Shown here: piece after piece, positions 51,780 through 61,198 of the stretch
Layout of the letters: each line of letters opens with the position of its first letter
How positions within the stretch are numbered: the stretch's first letter is position 1
NCBI GenBank assembly: GCA_963691885.1
Contig: OY829843.1
Location: 2,294,001-2,358,000 of the forward strand
Direction: 5' to 3'
Origin: G963691885 sp963691885
Lineage (GTDB): Bacteria > Pseudomonadota > Alphaproteobacteria > UBA8366 > Aestuariispiraceae
Length of the DNA: 64,000 bases
Notes under the pieces: model-generated
Told to the model about the DNA's origin: nothing
The model's input: the letters and a program-made list of their open reading frames with translations, nothing else
Database searches by the model: none
Program-made: the position numbers and the translations under genes

Positions 51780-53087
51780 ATGGCCATTGAATATCTGAAG
51801 AAAGCCGAGAAAACGGCGCAGGGTGACGGTGCGGATATTCGCCCGATCGTCCAGGAGATTCTTGACGAAATCGAAAGCGAAGGGGATGAGGCTGCAAAAC
51901 GCTATGCCGCCAAATTCGATGGCTATGACGGCAACCTTATTCTGACAAAGGATGAGATCGCCGCTGCTGCGGAACAGGTGCCGCAGAAGCTGAAAGATGA
52001 CATCCGTTTTGCCCATGACAATGTCAGTCGGTTTGCGGCCGCTCAGCGAGATACGATCAGTGAGTTTCAAATGGAGGTTCAGCCCGGCCTGATCGCGGGC
52101 CAGAAGAGCATTCCGATTGAAACAGCTGGTTGCTATGCCCCTGGTGGTCGCTACAGCCATATTGCGTCGGCCATGATGACAGTGACAACAGCCAAAGTGG
52201 CCGGGTGCAAGAACATCATCGCGTGCTCACCACCGCGTCCGGAAATCGGGATTAACCCGGCGATCATCTACACGGCGGATATCTGTGGTGCCGATACCAT
52301 TCTGGCGATGGGCGGTGTTCAGGGGATTGCTGCCATGGCATTCGGCCTCTTCGGTCTGCCCCAGGCTGATATTCTGGTCGGCCCCGGCAACCAGTTTGTG
52401 GCAGAGGCAAAACGGATCCTGTTTGGGCGGGTTGGAATCGACATGTTTGCGGGTCCAACGGACAGTCTGATCCTGGCCGATGAAACAGCTGATCCGGAGA
52501 TCGTTGCAAGCGACCTCGTTGGTCAGGCGGAGCATGGATACAATTCACCTGTCTGGTTGGTCACAAATGATCGTGCGCTTGCGGAACGTGTGATGGAACG
52601 GGTGCCCGAGGTGATTGATGCCCTTCCCGGTCTGAACTGCGAGAACGCAACAGCGGCATGGCGCGACTATGCCGAGGTGATCCTGTGTGGTGATCGCGTC
52701 GAAATGGCGGAAACCGCCAATCGCTATGCGCCGGAACATCTGACAGTTCAGGCCCAGGATCTGGACTGGTGGCTTCATAATCTGAAATGTTACGGGTCGC
52801 TCTTCCTTGGTGAAGAAACCACGGTTGCCTATGGCGATAAAGCATCGGGAACTAACCATGTGCTGCCGACATCCGGTGCCGCCCGGTATACCGGTGGCCT
52901 TTCGGTCCACAAATTCATGAAGGTGGTCACCTGGCAGCGATCCACAAAAGATGGTGCGAAGCAGGTGGCAGAGGCAACAGCGCGTATTTCCAGGCTTGAA
53001 GGAATGGAGGGGCATGCTCGCACGGCTGATATCCGGCTCGCGAAATATTACCCGACCGAGAATTTTGACCTTTCGGCAAGTGATTAA
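51780..53087 (+). CDS. hpsN: HisD-like dehydrogenase, probable sulfopropanediol 3-dehydrogenase (HpsN-like)
   Basis: A 435-residue NAD-dependent enzyme of the histidinol dehydrogenase family. It keeps the family core: ETAGCYAPGGRY, FAGPTDSLILADE, zinc-ligand region VGQAEHGYN, and THVLPTSG-type NHVLPTSGAARYTGG. Position after TRAP genes and before an SDR and a zinc alcohol dehydrogenase matches the HpsN branch, which oxidises (R)-2,3-dihydroxypropane-1-sulfonate to (R)-sulfolactate, rather than the histidine pathway. No other his gene is present. Start ATG 51780 follows GGAG. The assignment rests on family plus gene order; a true substrate test is outside what sequence shows. Confidence 0.75.
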   Translation: MAIEYLKKAEKTAQGDGADIRPIVQEILDEIESEGDEAAKRYAAKFDGYDGNLILTKDEIAAAAEQVPQKLKDDIRFAHDNVSRFAAAQRDTISEFQMEVQPGLIAGQKSIPIETAGCYAPGGRYSHIASAMMTVTTAKVAGCKNIIACSPPRPEIGINPAIIYTADICGADTILAMGGVQGIAAMAFGLFGLPQADILVGPGNQFVAEAKRILFGRVGIDMFAGPTDSLILADETADPEIVASDLVGQAEHGYNSPVWLVTNDRALAERVMERVPEVIDALPGLNCENATAAWRDYAEVILCGDRVEMAETANRYAPEHLTVQAQDLDWWLHNLKCYGSLFLGEETTVAYGDKASGTNHVLPTSGAARYTGGLSVHKFMKVVTWQRSTKDGAKQVAEATARISRLEGMEGHARTADIRLAKYYPTENFDLSASD

Positions 53088-53092
53088 GGTTT

Positions 53093-53857
53093 ATGGCAAT
53101 GTCCGACGCATCTCTGTTTGATGTCAGCGGCAAGGTCGCCTGCGTCACAGGGGCCAGCAGTGGGCTTGGCCGTGTCGCGGCAATGGCCCTGGCGAGGGCC
53201 GGGGCCAAGGTCGTGGGTCTTGCCCGCCGGGAGGCGGAGTTGACGGCGTGGCAATTGGAGGCCGGCAAGAATACAGCCTCGGTCGTCGCGGATCTGAGCA
53301 ATAGAGATATATTGGATGATATTCTCTTGGGTGTGGTCGCCCCTTTCGGACCCCCCGATATTCTGGTCAATGCGGCCGGCATCAATACGAGGCAGGTTGC
53401 TGATGACGTCACCACGGATGGATGGGACATCACCATCTTGTTGAACCTGACGGTGCCCTTTTTTCTGGCCCAGGGGATGGCCCCTGCCATGCAGGAGAAG
53501 GGATGGGGACGCATTGTCAATTTCGCGTCGTTACAGTCCAGACGGGCCTTTACGGGCGGTATTGCCTATGGCGCTTCGAAGGGCGGTGTTGAACAAATGA
53601 CCCGCGCGATGGCCGAGGCCTGGTCGGCCAAAGGGATAACGGCCAACGCCTTGGCACCGGGTTTTTTCCCAACCGAATTGACCGCGCCTGTTTTCTCCGA
53701 CCAGGCCTTGTCGGAAAAGCATGCGTCCCAAACATGCATCGGCCGGAATGGGGCGCCAGAGGACCTGATCGGTCCGTTATTGTTTCTGTGCTCGGATGCA
53801 TCATCCTATGTCACTGGACAGGTCTTATTTGTTGATGGGGGGTATACCGCAAAATGA
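53093..53857 (+). CDS. SDR-family dehydrogenase (HpsO-like)
   Basis: A 254-residue classical short-chain dehydrogenase. The cofactor motif is GASSGLGR (about 18-25), followed by NAAGIN, the catalytic serine in NFASLQS, and the catalytic YGASK. All active-site residues are intact, unlike the broken SDR at 9.7 kb. ATG 53093 or 53099 (better ribosome-site spacing). Its end overlaps the zinc dehydrogenase start (ATGA). In the hps pathway the SDR and ADH are thought to interconvert the two enantiomers of dihydroxypropanesulfonate through a keto form; assigned here by order only. Confidence 0.85.
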   Translation: MAMSDASLFDVSGKVACVTGASSGLGRVAAMALARAGAKVVGLARREAELTAWQLEAGKNTASVVADLSNRDILDDILLGVVAPFGPPDILVNAAGINTRQVADDVTTDGWDITILLNLTVPFFLAQGMAPAMQEKGWGRIVNFASLQSRRAFTGGIAYGASKGGVEQMTRAMAEAWSAKGITANALAPGFFPTELTAPVFSDQALSEKHASQTCIGRNGAPEDLIGPLLFLCSDASSYVTGQVLFVDGGYTAK

Positions 53858-54849
53858 AAGCGCTCGTTTACACTGGTCCAGGCCAGATGGAATATCGGGA
53901 TGTTCCCGATCCAGAGGCCGGCGCGGGTGAATCATTGGTCCGCGTTGAAGCGGTTGGTGTTTGCGGATCGGACATGCATGCGTTTTTGGGGCATGATCAG
54001 CGCCGCCTTGCGCCCCTCATTTTGGGGCATGAGGTTTCTGGCACAGTGCTGGACGGACCGATCGCGGGCAAACGGGTGACGATCAACCCGCTGGTCACAT
54101 GTGGCAAATGCGAGGCCTGCTTGAGCGGACGTGACAACTTATGCCCGCATCGGCAGATCATCTCCATGCAACCCCGGGAAGGGGCCTTCGCCGAAAAACT
54201 GGCGATGCCAGACAATAACATGATTGTTGTTCCGGACCACATCAGTTCCGAAGATGCTGCCCTATGTGAACCAATTGCATGCGGTTGGCACGCGGTCCGA
54301 TTGGCCAGTGAAGCCATGCATAAACCGATTGAAGAGGCGCGCTGCCTTGTGCTGGGTGGGGGGGCGGTTGGCCTTGGCGCCGCCCTGGTTCTGCAATCAC
54401 GTGGCGCTGGCGAATTGCTGTTGGGGGAGACGAACCCTATCCGACGCGCAACCGTTGAAAGGGCAGGGTCGTTCCAGGTCTTCGACCCACTGGAAACCTC
54501 AGGTGTGGAAGATGGTTCGGCGGATCTCGTGATCGATGCGGTTGGATTCTCCGCAACCAGGGAGGCCGCCTGTCGCGCCGTGAAACCGGGTGGTGTTATC
54601 ATGCATATCGGTTTGGGCGGGTCTGAAGGCGGTATGGATATCCGCCGTATGACCCTGCAGGAGATCACGTTTATCGGGACCTATACCTATAATGCCGCAG
54701 ATTTTCGGGCGACGGCTGAGGCCATGTTTGAGGGTAAACTCGGGGAGCTGGGCTGGGCGGAATCCCGGTCGATGACCGATGGTTTGACCGCGTTTACCGA
54801 CATTCGAGACAGTCGTGCAGCGGCACCAAAGATCATTTTGCGACCCTGA
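53854..54849 (+). CDS. Zinc-containing alcohol dehydrogenase (HpsP-like)
   Basis: A 331-residue medium-chain dehydrogenase. Catalytic zinc ligands are in VCGSDMHAF and ILGHEVSG; the structural zinc cysteines are in CGKCEACLSGRDNLC. The nucleotide motif is VLGGGAVGLGAALVL (about 167-181). It overlaps the SDR gene by 4 bases and ends the transporter-catabolic operon. With the SDR it probably carries out the 2-position oxidation and reduction of dihydroxypropanesulfonate if the hps assignment holds; otherwise a sorbitol- or threonine-dehydrogenase-like polyol enzyme. Confidence 0.87.
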   Translation: MKALVYTGPGQMEYRDVPDPEAGAGESLVRVEAVGVCGSDMHAFLGHDQRRLAPLILGHEVSGTVLDGPIAGKRVTINPLVTCGKCEACLSGRDNLCPHRQIISMQPREGAFAEKLAMPDNNMIVVPDHISSEDAALCEPIACGWHAVRLASEAMHKPIEEARCLVLGGGAVGLGAALVLQSRGAGELLLGETNPIRRATVERAGSFQVFDPLETSGVEDGSADLVIDAVGFSATREAACRAVKPGGVIMHIGLGGSEGGMDIRRMTLQEITFIGTYTYNAADFRATAEAMFEGKLGELGWAESRSMTDGLTAFTDIRDSRAAAPKIILRP

Positions 54850-54857
54850 ACGGGTCG
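54841..54857 (+). terminator. Short stem-loop at the end of the hps-type operon
   Basis: A 6-bp stem CGACCC / GGGTCG with a 5-base loop spanning the stop codon of the zinc dehydrogenase gene. Weak, with no T-run. Confidence 0.4.
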
Positions 54858-54905
54858 CGGCCCTTAAGAGGGGTCTACACTGTTTGCCTGAATTGGGGGG
54901 CTGAA

Positions 54906-55310
54906 ATGTACAAAAAAATCGTTGTTTCCATGGCTCTGGATCACGGTATCGGGGCGCGGGCTATCGACATCGCCCGCAGTCTTCTGGCGGAAGGCGGCGA
55001 GATTATCGCCGTCCATATTCTGGAGGCAGTCCCCTCTTTCGTTAACTACTACGTCACCGACGAGCATGCGGACGATATCCGGAAATCAGCGGAAGAAGGC
55101 ATTGCAGAGCGCATTGGCGACGCGAAGGATGCGGAAATCGTCGTGATGACCGGACATCCCGGCCAGACGATCACAGATTATGCCCGGAGCATCCAGGCGG
55201 ATTGCATTATCGTTGGCTCTCATAAACCGGGTTTGAAAGATTTCTTTCTGGGCTCAACGGCTGCGCGGGTCGTCCGCCATGCCCCCTGTTCGGTGCATGT
55301 CATACGATAA
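54906..55310 (+). CDS. Universal stress protein (UspA family)
   Basis: A 134-residue single-domain Usp protein starting YKKIVVSMALDHGIG and ending with the ATP-binding-type GSTAARVVRHAPCSVHVIR. The G-2x-G-9x-GS pattern of ATP-binding members is visible as GSHKPGLKDFFLGST. Such proteins modulate survival under starvation or oxidative stress. It follows the hps-type operon by 56 bases and may be read from the same transcript or from its own promoter. Confidence 0.88.
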   Translation: MYKKIVVSMALDHGIGARAIDIARSLLAEGGEIIAVHILEAVPSFVNYYVTDEHADDIRKSAEEGIAERIGDAKDAEIVVMTGHPGQTITDYARSIQADCIIVGSHKPGLKDFFLGSTAARVVRHAPCSVHVIR

Positions 55311-55457
55311 GCAAGGCCATTTGTTCCGCACATAAGTGATTCGTTCGATAAGTATTTCTTATTGTTTTGATCAGAACATAATATTTCCGCCGATAGATCT
55401 CTCTTGTTATAACACCTCCAGTAGTCATCGCCGATATCGATGGCAAAACAAGTTCAT

Positions 55458-55473
55458 GGTGGATTTATCCACC
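55458..55473. promoter_or_regulatory. Palindrome upstream of katG
   Basis: GGTGGAT-TT-ATCCACC, a perfect 7-bp dyad 40 bases before the katG start, in a 203-base gap that is otherwise AT-rich. It could be an operator or leader hairpin. No clear OxyR or Fur site was recognised. Confidence 0.35.
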
Positions 55474-55513
55474 GGAAACGCTGGAAAACCTGAAAAGGGT
55501 GTTGGAGAGAAAG

Positions 55514-57721
55514 ATGGACGGAAATATGACAACCGGGGGCAAATGCCCCGTAATACACGGCGCACCAAAAAATGCCAGTTTTGAGCTGCGCTCAAACAAG
55601 GATTGGTGGCCGAACCAGCTGAACCTGAAGATCCTGCATCAGAATACAGCCTTGTCGAACCCGATGGGGCCCGATTTCGATTATGCAGAACAATTCAAGA
55701 CTCTGGACCTGAAGGCCCTCAAACAGGACCTTTTTGACCTGATGACCACGTCACAGGATTGGTGGCCTGCAGATTACGGCCATTATGGCCCGCTGTTCAT
55801 TCGCATGGCCTGGCACAGCGCCGGAACATACCGGACAGGTGATGGCCGTGGTGGTGCCGGATCAGGCAGTCAGCGTTTTGCGCCGCTCAACTCCTGGCCC
55901 GATAACGGCAACCTGGATAAGGCACGTCGTCTGCTTTGGCCAATCAAACAGAAATATGGTGATGCAATTTCCTGGGCCGATCTGATGATCTATGCCGGGA
56001 ACGCAGCGCTCGAATCCATGGGCTTCAAAACCTTCGGTTTTGGTGGCGGTCGCGTCGACATCTGGGAACCTGAAGAAGACATCTATTGGGGTGTTGAGGA
56101 TACCTGGTTGGGCGACAGCCGCTATACAGGCGAGCGTGAACTTGAAAACCCGCTTGCTGCGGTTCAGATGGGCCTGATTTATGTGAACCCGGAAGGGCCG
56201 AACGGGAAGCCGGATCCGCAGGCTTCTGCCTTTGACATCCGTGATACTTTCGCCCGTATGGCAATGGATGACGAGGAAACGGTCGCTCTCGTTGCTGGTG
56301 GGCACACCTTTGGTAAGGCCCATGGTGCTGGCGATGCCGGTCTCGTCGGTGCTGAGCCGGAAGGGGCAAGCATCGAGGAACAGGGGCTTGGCTGGAAGAA
56401 CGCTTTCGGATCCGGTCGTGGCGTTGACACGATCACCAGTGGTATCGAAGGCGCCTGGACGCCGACGCCGATCCAATGGGACAACAGCTATTTCGACACG
56501 CTGCTCGGCTATGAATGGGAATTGAACAAAAGCCCGGCTGGTGCATGGCAGTGGGTTCCGACCGACAAGGCCGCAGGCACAACGGTTCCCGATGCCCATG
56601 AAGCATCAAGAACCCACGCACCGATGATGACGACAGCCGATATGGCGCTGAAGGTTGACCCGACCTATGCAGAGATTTCGAAGAAGTTCCATCAGGATAT
56701 TGATGCCTTCGCCGATGCCTTTGCCCGCGCCTGGTACAAGCTGACCCACCGCGATATGGGGCCGCGTGACCTGTATCTGGGTGAGGAAGTCCCAGCTGAA
56801 GAACTGATCTGGCAGGACCCGATCCCGGCAGTTGACCATGAATTGGTTGACGCCGCTGATATCGCGGCCCTCAAGGAACAGATCCTGGCGTCCGGTATCT
56901 CTGTCTCTCGTCTGGTCTCAACGGCATGGGCGTCGGCCTCCACCTTCCGTGGTTCCGACAAACGTGGTGGTGCCAATGGTGCCCGCATCCGTCTGGCCCC
57001 GCAGAAGGACTGGGATGTGAACGAGCCGGATGAACTGGCCAAGGTCATCACCGCACTGGAAGGCATTCAGGCTTCCTTCAACGCGGCCCAGTCCGGGGCC
57101 AAGAAAGTGTCCCTGGCGGATCTGATTGTTCTGGGTGGCAGTGCTGCGATTGAACAGGCTGCAAAGGATGCAGGTCACGACGTCACGGTTGATTTCACAC
57201 CGGGTCGTATGGATGCCTCTGCAGAGCAGACAGATGACGAGTCCTTCGGTGTACTGGAGCCGACAGCAGACGGTTTCCGTAACTACCTGAAATCGGCCTA
57301 TTCCGTGTCGTCAGAAGAACTGCTGGTGGACCGCGCACAATTGCTGACCTTGACCGCGCCGGAAATGACGGCCCTGGTTGGTGGTATGCGCGCCCTGGAT
57401 ACCAATGCGGATCAGTCTGCAAACGGTATTCTGACCAGCCGTCCGGGCGCATTGACGAATGACTTCTTCGTCAATCTGCTGGATATGTCGACCGAATGGA
57501 AACCGGTCTCTGATGAAGCGGAGGTCTTTGAAGGTCGGGACCGCGCAACCGGTGCTGTCAAATGGACGGGTACACGGGCGGATCTGGTCTTCGGGTCAAA
57601 TTCTCAGCTTCGTGCCCTGGCAGAGGTCTATGCCACAAGCGGATCAGAAGCCAAGTTCGTCAATGACTTCGTGGCCGCTTGGACCAAGGTCATGAACGCG
57701 GATCGCTTTGATCTTGCTTAA
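55514..57721 (+). CDS. katG: Catalase-peroxidase KatG
   Basis: A 735-residue bifunctional haem catalase-peroxidase that removes hydrogen peroxide. The distal active site Arg97, Trp100 and His101 lies in FIRMAWHSAGTYR; the proximal haem ligand is His264 in VAGGHTFGKAHG. The family's Met-Tyr-Trp crosslink residues are Trp100, Tyr223 (LIYVNPEGP) and Met249 (FARMAMDDE). The second, haem-less duplicate domain fills about residues 430-735. Length is normal and the frame is intact. ATG 55514 has GGAGAGAAAG upstream; an in-frame TTG at 55499 is ignored. No regulator is adjacent. Confidence 0.96.
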   Translation: MDGNMTTGGKCPVIHGAPKNASFELRSNKDWWPNQLNLKILHQNTALSNPMGPDFDYAEQFKTLDLKALKQDLFDLMTTSQDWWPADYGHYGPLFIRMAWHSAGTYRTGDGRGGAGSGSQRFAPLNSWPDNGNLDKARRLLWPIKQKYGDAISWADLMIYAGNAALESMGFKTFGFGGGRVDIWEPEEDIYWGVEDTWLGDSRYTGERELENPLAAVQMGLIYVNPEGPNGKPDPQASAFDIRDTFARMAMDDEETVALVAGGHTFGKAHGAGDAGLVGAEPEGASIEEQGLGWKNAFGSGRGVDTITSGIEGAWTPTPIQWDNSYFDTLLGYEWELNKSPAGAWQWVPTDKAAGTTVPDAHEASRTHAPMMTTADMALKVDPTYAEISKKFHQDIDAFADAFARAWYKLTHRDMGPRDLYLGEEVPAEELIWQDPIPAVDHELVDAADIAALKEQILASGISVSRLVSTAWASASTFRGSDKRGGANGARIRLAPQKDWDVNEPDELAKVITALEGIQASFNAAQSGAKKVSLADLIVLGGSAAIEQAAKDAGHDVTVDFTPGRMDASAEQTDDESFGVLEPTADGFRNYLKSAYSVSSEELLVDRAQLLTLTAPEMTALVGGMRALDTNADQSANGILTSRPGALTNDFFVNLLDMSTEWKPVSDEAEVFEGRDRATGAVKWTGTRADLVFGSNSQLRALAEVYATSGSEAKFVNDFVAAWTKVMNADRFDLA

Positions 57722-57760
57722 TAATAGTCCCGCCCCTCGCGGGAGTTTATAGACGGATGG

Positions 57761-57800
57761 AACGGCGCTTTGACCAAGGTTGAAGCGCCGTTTCTCTTTT
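57761..57800. terminator. Strong terminator between katG and convergent membrane protein gene
   Basis: A 10-bp perfect stem AACGGCGCTT / AAGCGCCGTT (57761-57770, 57783-57792) followed by TCTCTTTT. It is a good rho-independent terminator for katG and can act in the opposite direction because of the flanking AA. Confidence 0.85.
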
Positions 57801-57806
57801 GTGCTG

Positions 57807-58313
57807 CTATGTGGTGACCGCGTCCCGTGTTTGGCGTGATTCTTTTCTGGAGAAACGGGGCCGCCAGATGGCAAGGACAATATTGGCAACAGACAGGACA
57901 AGCATGGTCCAAAGCAACAGATCCTCGTAGGGGAGTGCGCCTGCAAGATCCGTCGCGGGGATGACCTCACCTGCTTCCAGGCGGGATGCGAGCTGATCGG
58001 CATAATGGCTATGGGCGCCGACAACATGCAGACCACCCTTGAACATGATGATCCCGAAGAACGCCTTGGCCAGGGCCCAACCCTTGTTGATATAAGCAGG
58101 TGTCGCGGCGATCGCGAGAACGCCGGATACAAGCACAAGGCCCAAAGAGGGCAGCAGCATATAATCGCCAAGGATAGCGAGGGAGCGCCGCATATCTGCA
58201 TAGGATTGTGGTGTTTCTTGCGGCACGAATTCCAGCAGGATGATTGCACCGACCAGTGCACCAACCATGCCGCATGATCCGAGCGAATGAAGTATTTTTA
58301 TCAGGCGTCGCAT
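57807..58313 (-). CDS. DUF2269-like integral membrane protein
   Basis: A 168-residue membrane protein with four predicted helices (about 12-30, 50-72, 82-102 and 130-150) and conserved-looking histidines HSLGSCGMVGAL and GAHSHYADQL. It resembles the DUF2269 group of bacterial membrane proteins, whose function is unknown. It is a single gene transcribed toward katG, sharing the terminator between them. The 182-base region upstream holds only the terminator of the next operon. Confidence 0.72.
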   Translation of the reverse strand: MRRLIKILHSLGSCGMVGALVGAIILLEFVPQETPQSYADMRRSLAILGDYMLLPSLGLVLVSGVLAIAATPAYINKGWALAKAFFGIIMFKGGLHVVGAHSHYADQLASRLEAGEVIPATDLAGALPYEDLLLWTMLVLSVANIVLAIWRPRFSRKESRQTRDAVTT

Positions 58314-58415
58314 CGATTTCCGCTGTTTTGATTGCCGTATTGCTGAGAACTAGGGCAATGACCGGGCAAGTCCAGCGGCAGCATGACGCGTCATTGCGAA
58401 TCCCCATAAACGCAA

Positions 58416-58464
58416 CAGGGCCCCGGCAGCCTATTTCCAGTGGGAAGTAGGTGCCGGGGCCCTG
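58416..58464 (-). terminator. Strong stem-loop after the TAXI-TRAP operon
   Basis: A 13-bp perfect stem CAGGGCCCCGGCA / TGCCGGGGCCCTG (58416-58428, 58452-58464), about 30 bases after the fused permease stop. On the minus strand it is followed by TTGCGTTT. Confidence 0.8.
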
Positions 58465-58495
58465 CTCATTCAGGGTTAAACCCTGTGCGTTCCGA

Positions 58496-61114
58496 TCAGA
58501 ATGCTGGAACGGTCTGTCGACGACGCTGCAGCATGACGATCACGACCAGCAAAGCCAGAGCGGGGATGTAGAAGATCTCCTTGATCGGGCGTTCCGTTGC
58601 GACCCGAACGATGGAAATCCGAACCGGATCATCGCCGTAGAAGTCGAACTGGCGGCCCAGTTCTTCGAAGGTGGACCCGAACATCGGCTCTTCAATCTGG
58701 CCGTTGCCATCAGGGCCAAACATCAAGCCATGAGCGGCCATGCGAGCTTCGCCATCGCCGTCCTGATCAACCGGGATAACAATTTCGGTTGCCTGAATGG
58801 CGTCAGGATTGTCGTAATCCGGCCCTTCAACGAGAACGCGTAGATCCGTCCCGGTTTCCGCCGCACCCAGTATCTGGGCGATTTCAGAACCAGGCCGCTC
58901 GTCATAGGGCAGATAAATCTGATCCAGCCAGTATCCCGGTCGGAACAGGGTGAAGGCCACCAGCAACAGCATGACGGTTTCATAGATTTTGTTCCGGGCC
59001 AGGAAATAGCCCTGGGTGGCAGCCGCGAATAACATCATCGCCACCACTGCGACGCAGAAGACAAAGATCGCTTTCGCCGGTCCCACATCGATCAACAGCA
59101 ATTCCGTGTTGAAGATGAAGAGGAAGGGCAACAGGGCGGTGCGAATGTCATACATAAACCCTTGGACACCGGTCTTGATCGGGTCCCCGCCACTGATCGC
59201 CGCGGCCGCGAAGGCTGCAAGACCCACCGGTGGCGTATCATCCGCCAAGATCCCGAAATAGAAGACGAAGAGATGGGCCGCCACCAGGGGCACAACCAAT
59301 CCGGACTTCGCCGCCAGGATTACGATGACCGGGGCCATCAGAGATGATACTACAATGTAGTTGGCGGTGGTTGGCAGGCCCATGCCCAGAATCAGGCTCA
59401 TCACCGCGACCAGCACCAACAGGATCATTAGGTTCCCGCCGGACAGGAACTCAATGAAGTCTGCGATTACCTGATGCATGCCGGTCAGAGACACGGTTCC
59501 GACGATGACACCGGTAGCACCGGTTGCGACCGCGATCCCGATCATATTGCGGCTGCCGGAAATCATGCCATCGACCCATTCGGAAACGCCCCGTTTTGTG
59601 GCGGCGGCGATATCACCGCTGCCGCGCATCATGGCTTTCAGCGGGTGTTGGGTGACGGCGACCGTGATCATCGCGATGGTTGCCCAGAACGCGGATAATC
59701 CCGGTGAAAGACGTTCTACAACGATACACCAGATCAGAATGACAATCGGCAACAGATAGTAATAACCGGTCTTTGCCGTCTCACCCGCATGGGGCAATTC
59801 GGTGATCGGGGCCTTTGGATCATCAATTGTCAGATCCGGCCGCTTGGCTGCGATCCACAGGAGGATCAGATAGGCAATCAGGCTGCCGATGAGAACAATG
59901 GTGAACGCGGCATCCGGTGCCACCACCTTGATCCAGCCAATCCCGAAATAGACAAGACCACCCAGCACCACCATAAAGAGGAAGCCACTCAAAACCCCGA
60001 TCAGTTTTCTGGAAATCGAAATCCCCAAAGAATCCGGATGTTTTGGAAGGCCCTTCAGGCCCAGTTTCAAGGCCTCCAGATGAACGATATACACCAGCGC
60101 GATATAGCTGACGAGGGCTGGTACAAGCGCGTGTTTGATGATTTCTGTATATTGAACCCCGGTAAACTCGGCGATCAGGAAGGCCGCCGCCCCCATGACC
60201 GGCGGGGTCAACTGACCGTTGGTTGAGGATGCGACCTCAACGGCGCCCGCCTTTTCCGGGGAAAAGCCGGTGCGTTTCATCAACGGGATCGTAAAGGTTC
60301 CCGTCGTCACCGTATTGGCGATTGAGGAGCCGGAGTAAAGACCACTCATCGCAGACGCCAGAACGGCGGCCTTGGCCGGGCCGCCCCGCAGATGACCAAG
60401 AAGGGCGAAAGCGATCTTGATGAAGTAGTTACCGGCCCCGGCTTTCTCCAGGATGGATCCGAACATCACAAACAGATAGATGAGAGAGGCGGAAACACCC
60501 AAAGCGACGCCAAAGACGCCCTCGTTCTGCATCCAGTAGTGCCACATGGCCTTGCCGGTGGAAGCACCTTTCCACTGGATCGCCTCAGGCAGCCAACGCG
60601 CATCCCCATGGAAGACGTAGAGGACGAAGACGGACGCAACGATCAGCAGCGGCAGGCCCAGGGACCGATAAACGGCGACCGCGAGGACGAGCATACCGGT
60701 GATCGAAATGACCAGATCGGCGGTTGTTGGAAGACCGGCCCGGACCGAGATTTCATCGCGAAACACGACAGTGTAAAGACAGACCACAATCCCGAGCGCC
60801 GCCAGGATCCAGTCGTACCAGGGAATGGACGTCTTCGACGCATTCTTGGTGAGGGGATAGGCGAATGCCGCCAGCACAAGACCAAAGGCCAGATGCATCA
60901 ACCGCGCATCCGAGTTTGTGACCACCAGTCGCAGCCCTGTAACCTCGGTCAGCCAGAACGGCAGGTTTGACGAGATGTAGAGTTGAAACAGGGCCCAACA
61001 GAAGGCGATCGTCAGGATCATTCTGTTCTGCCAGCCGATTGGTACACGGGGCCCCGTATCTACGGCAGCGACCATGTCGTCGACATTTGTCTGCGACGCT
61101 GATTTATCACTCAT
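58496..61114 (-). CDS. TRAP transporter fused permease, 4TM-12TM (TAXI type), with C-terminal extension
   Basis: An 872-residue membrane protein that fuses the small and large TRAP subunits. The N-terminal part has about five helices (15-150). The DctM-like core carries SGLYSGSSIANTVTTGTFTI, STNGQLTPPVMGAAAFLIAE and FYFGILADDTPPVGLAAFAA. After further helices a soluble segment (about 735-845) precedes one last helix, matching the DUF3394-type tail of TAXI permeases. ATG 61114 is used; the frame is open to 61162. It is the last gene of a minus-strand operon with a PLP enzyme and a TAXI binding protein. Confidence 0.9.
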   Translation of the reverse strand: MSDKSASQTNVDDMVAAVDTGPRVPIGWQNRMILTIAFCWALFQLYISSNLPFWLTEVTGLRLVVTNSDARLMHLAFGLVLAAFAYPLTKNASKTSIPWYDWILAALGIVVCLYTVVFRDEISVRAGLPTTADLVISITGMLVLAVAVYRSLGLPLLIVASVFVLYVFHGDARWLPEAIQWKGASTGKAMWHYWMQNEGVFGVALGVSASLIYLFVMFGSILEKAGAGNYFIKIAFALLGHLRGGPAKAAVLASAMSGLYSGSSIANTVTTGTFTIPLMKRTGFSPEKAGAVEVASSTNGQLTPPVMGAAAFLIAEFTGVQYTEIIKHALVPALVSYIALVYIVHLEALKLGLKGLPKHPDSLGISISRKLIGVLSGFLFMVVLGGLVYFGIGWIKVVAPDAAFTIVLIGSLIAYLILLWIAAKRPDLTIDDPKAPITELPHAGETAKTGYYYLLPIVILIWCIVVERLSPGLSAFWATIAMITVAVTQHPLKAMMRGSGDIAAATKRGVSEWVDGMISGSRNMIGIAVATGATGVIVGTVSLTGMHQVIADFIEFLSGGNLMILLVLVAVMSLILGMGLPTTANYIVVSSLMAPVIVILAAKSGLVVPLVAAHLFVFYFGILADDTPPVGLAAFAAAAISGGDPIKTGVQGFMYDIRTALLPFLFIFNTELLLIDVGPAKAIFVFCVAVVAMMLFAAATQGYFLARNKIYETVMLLLVAFTLFRPGYWLDQIYLPYDERPGSEIAQILGAAETGTDLRVLVEGPDYDNPDAIQATEIVIPVDQDGDGEARMAAHGLMFGPDGNGQIEEPMFGSTFEELGRQFDFYGDDPVRISIVRVATERPIKEIFYIPALALLVVIVMLQRRRQTVPAF

Positions 61115-61198
61115 GTCATGTCCCCCAACATTACCCGCTGTCACACGGGATGGTACCCTCAATCAATTGGCACGAATTAGTGCCGAAAACACAGCTTC

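Noticed and set aside
51780..53087. Histidine biosynthesis hisD
   Set aside because: Family similarity is real, but there is no other his gene and the TRAP/SDR/ADH context fits the HpsN branch better.
55862..56599. Long minus-strand open frame of 245 codons inside katG
   Set aside because: It is fully antisense to the intact katG gene, has low-complexity shadow composition and no family resemblance.
57644..58264. Minus-strand open frame of 206 codons overlapping the katG end
   Set aside because: It is in a different frame from the DUF2269-like protein, which has proper membrane helices over the same bases; this frame is a shadow.
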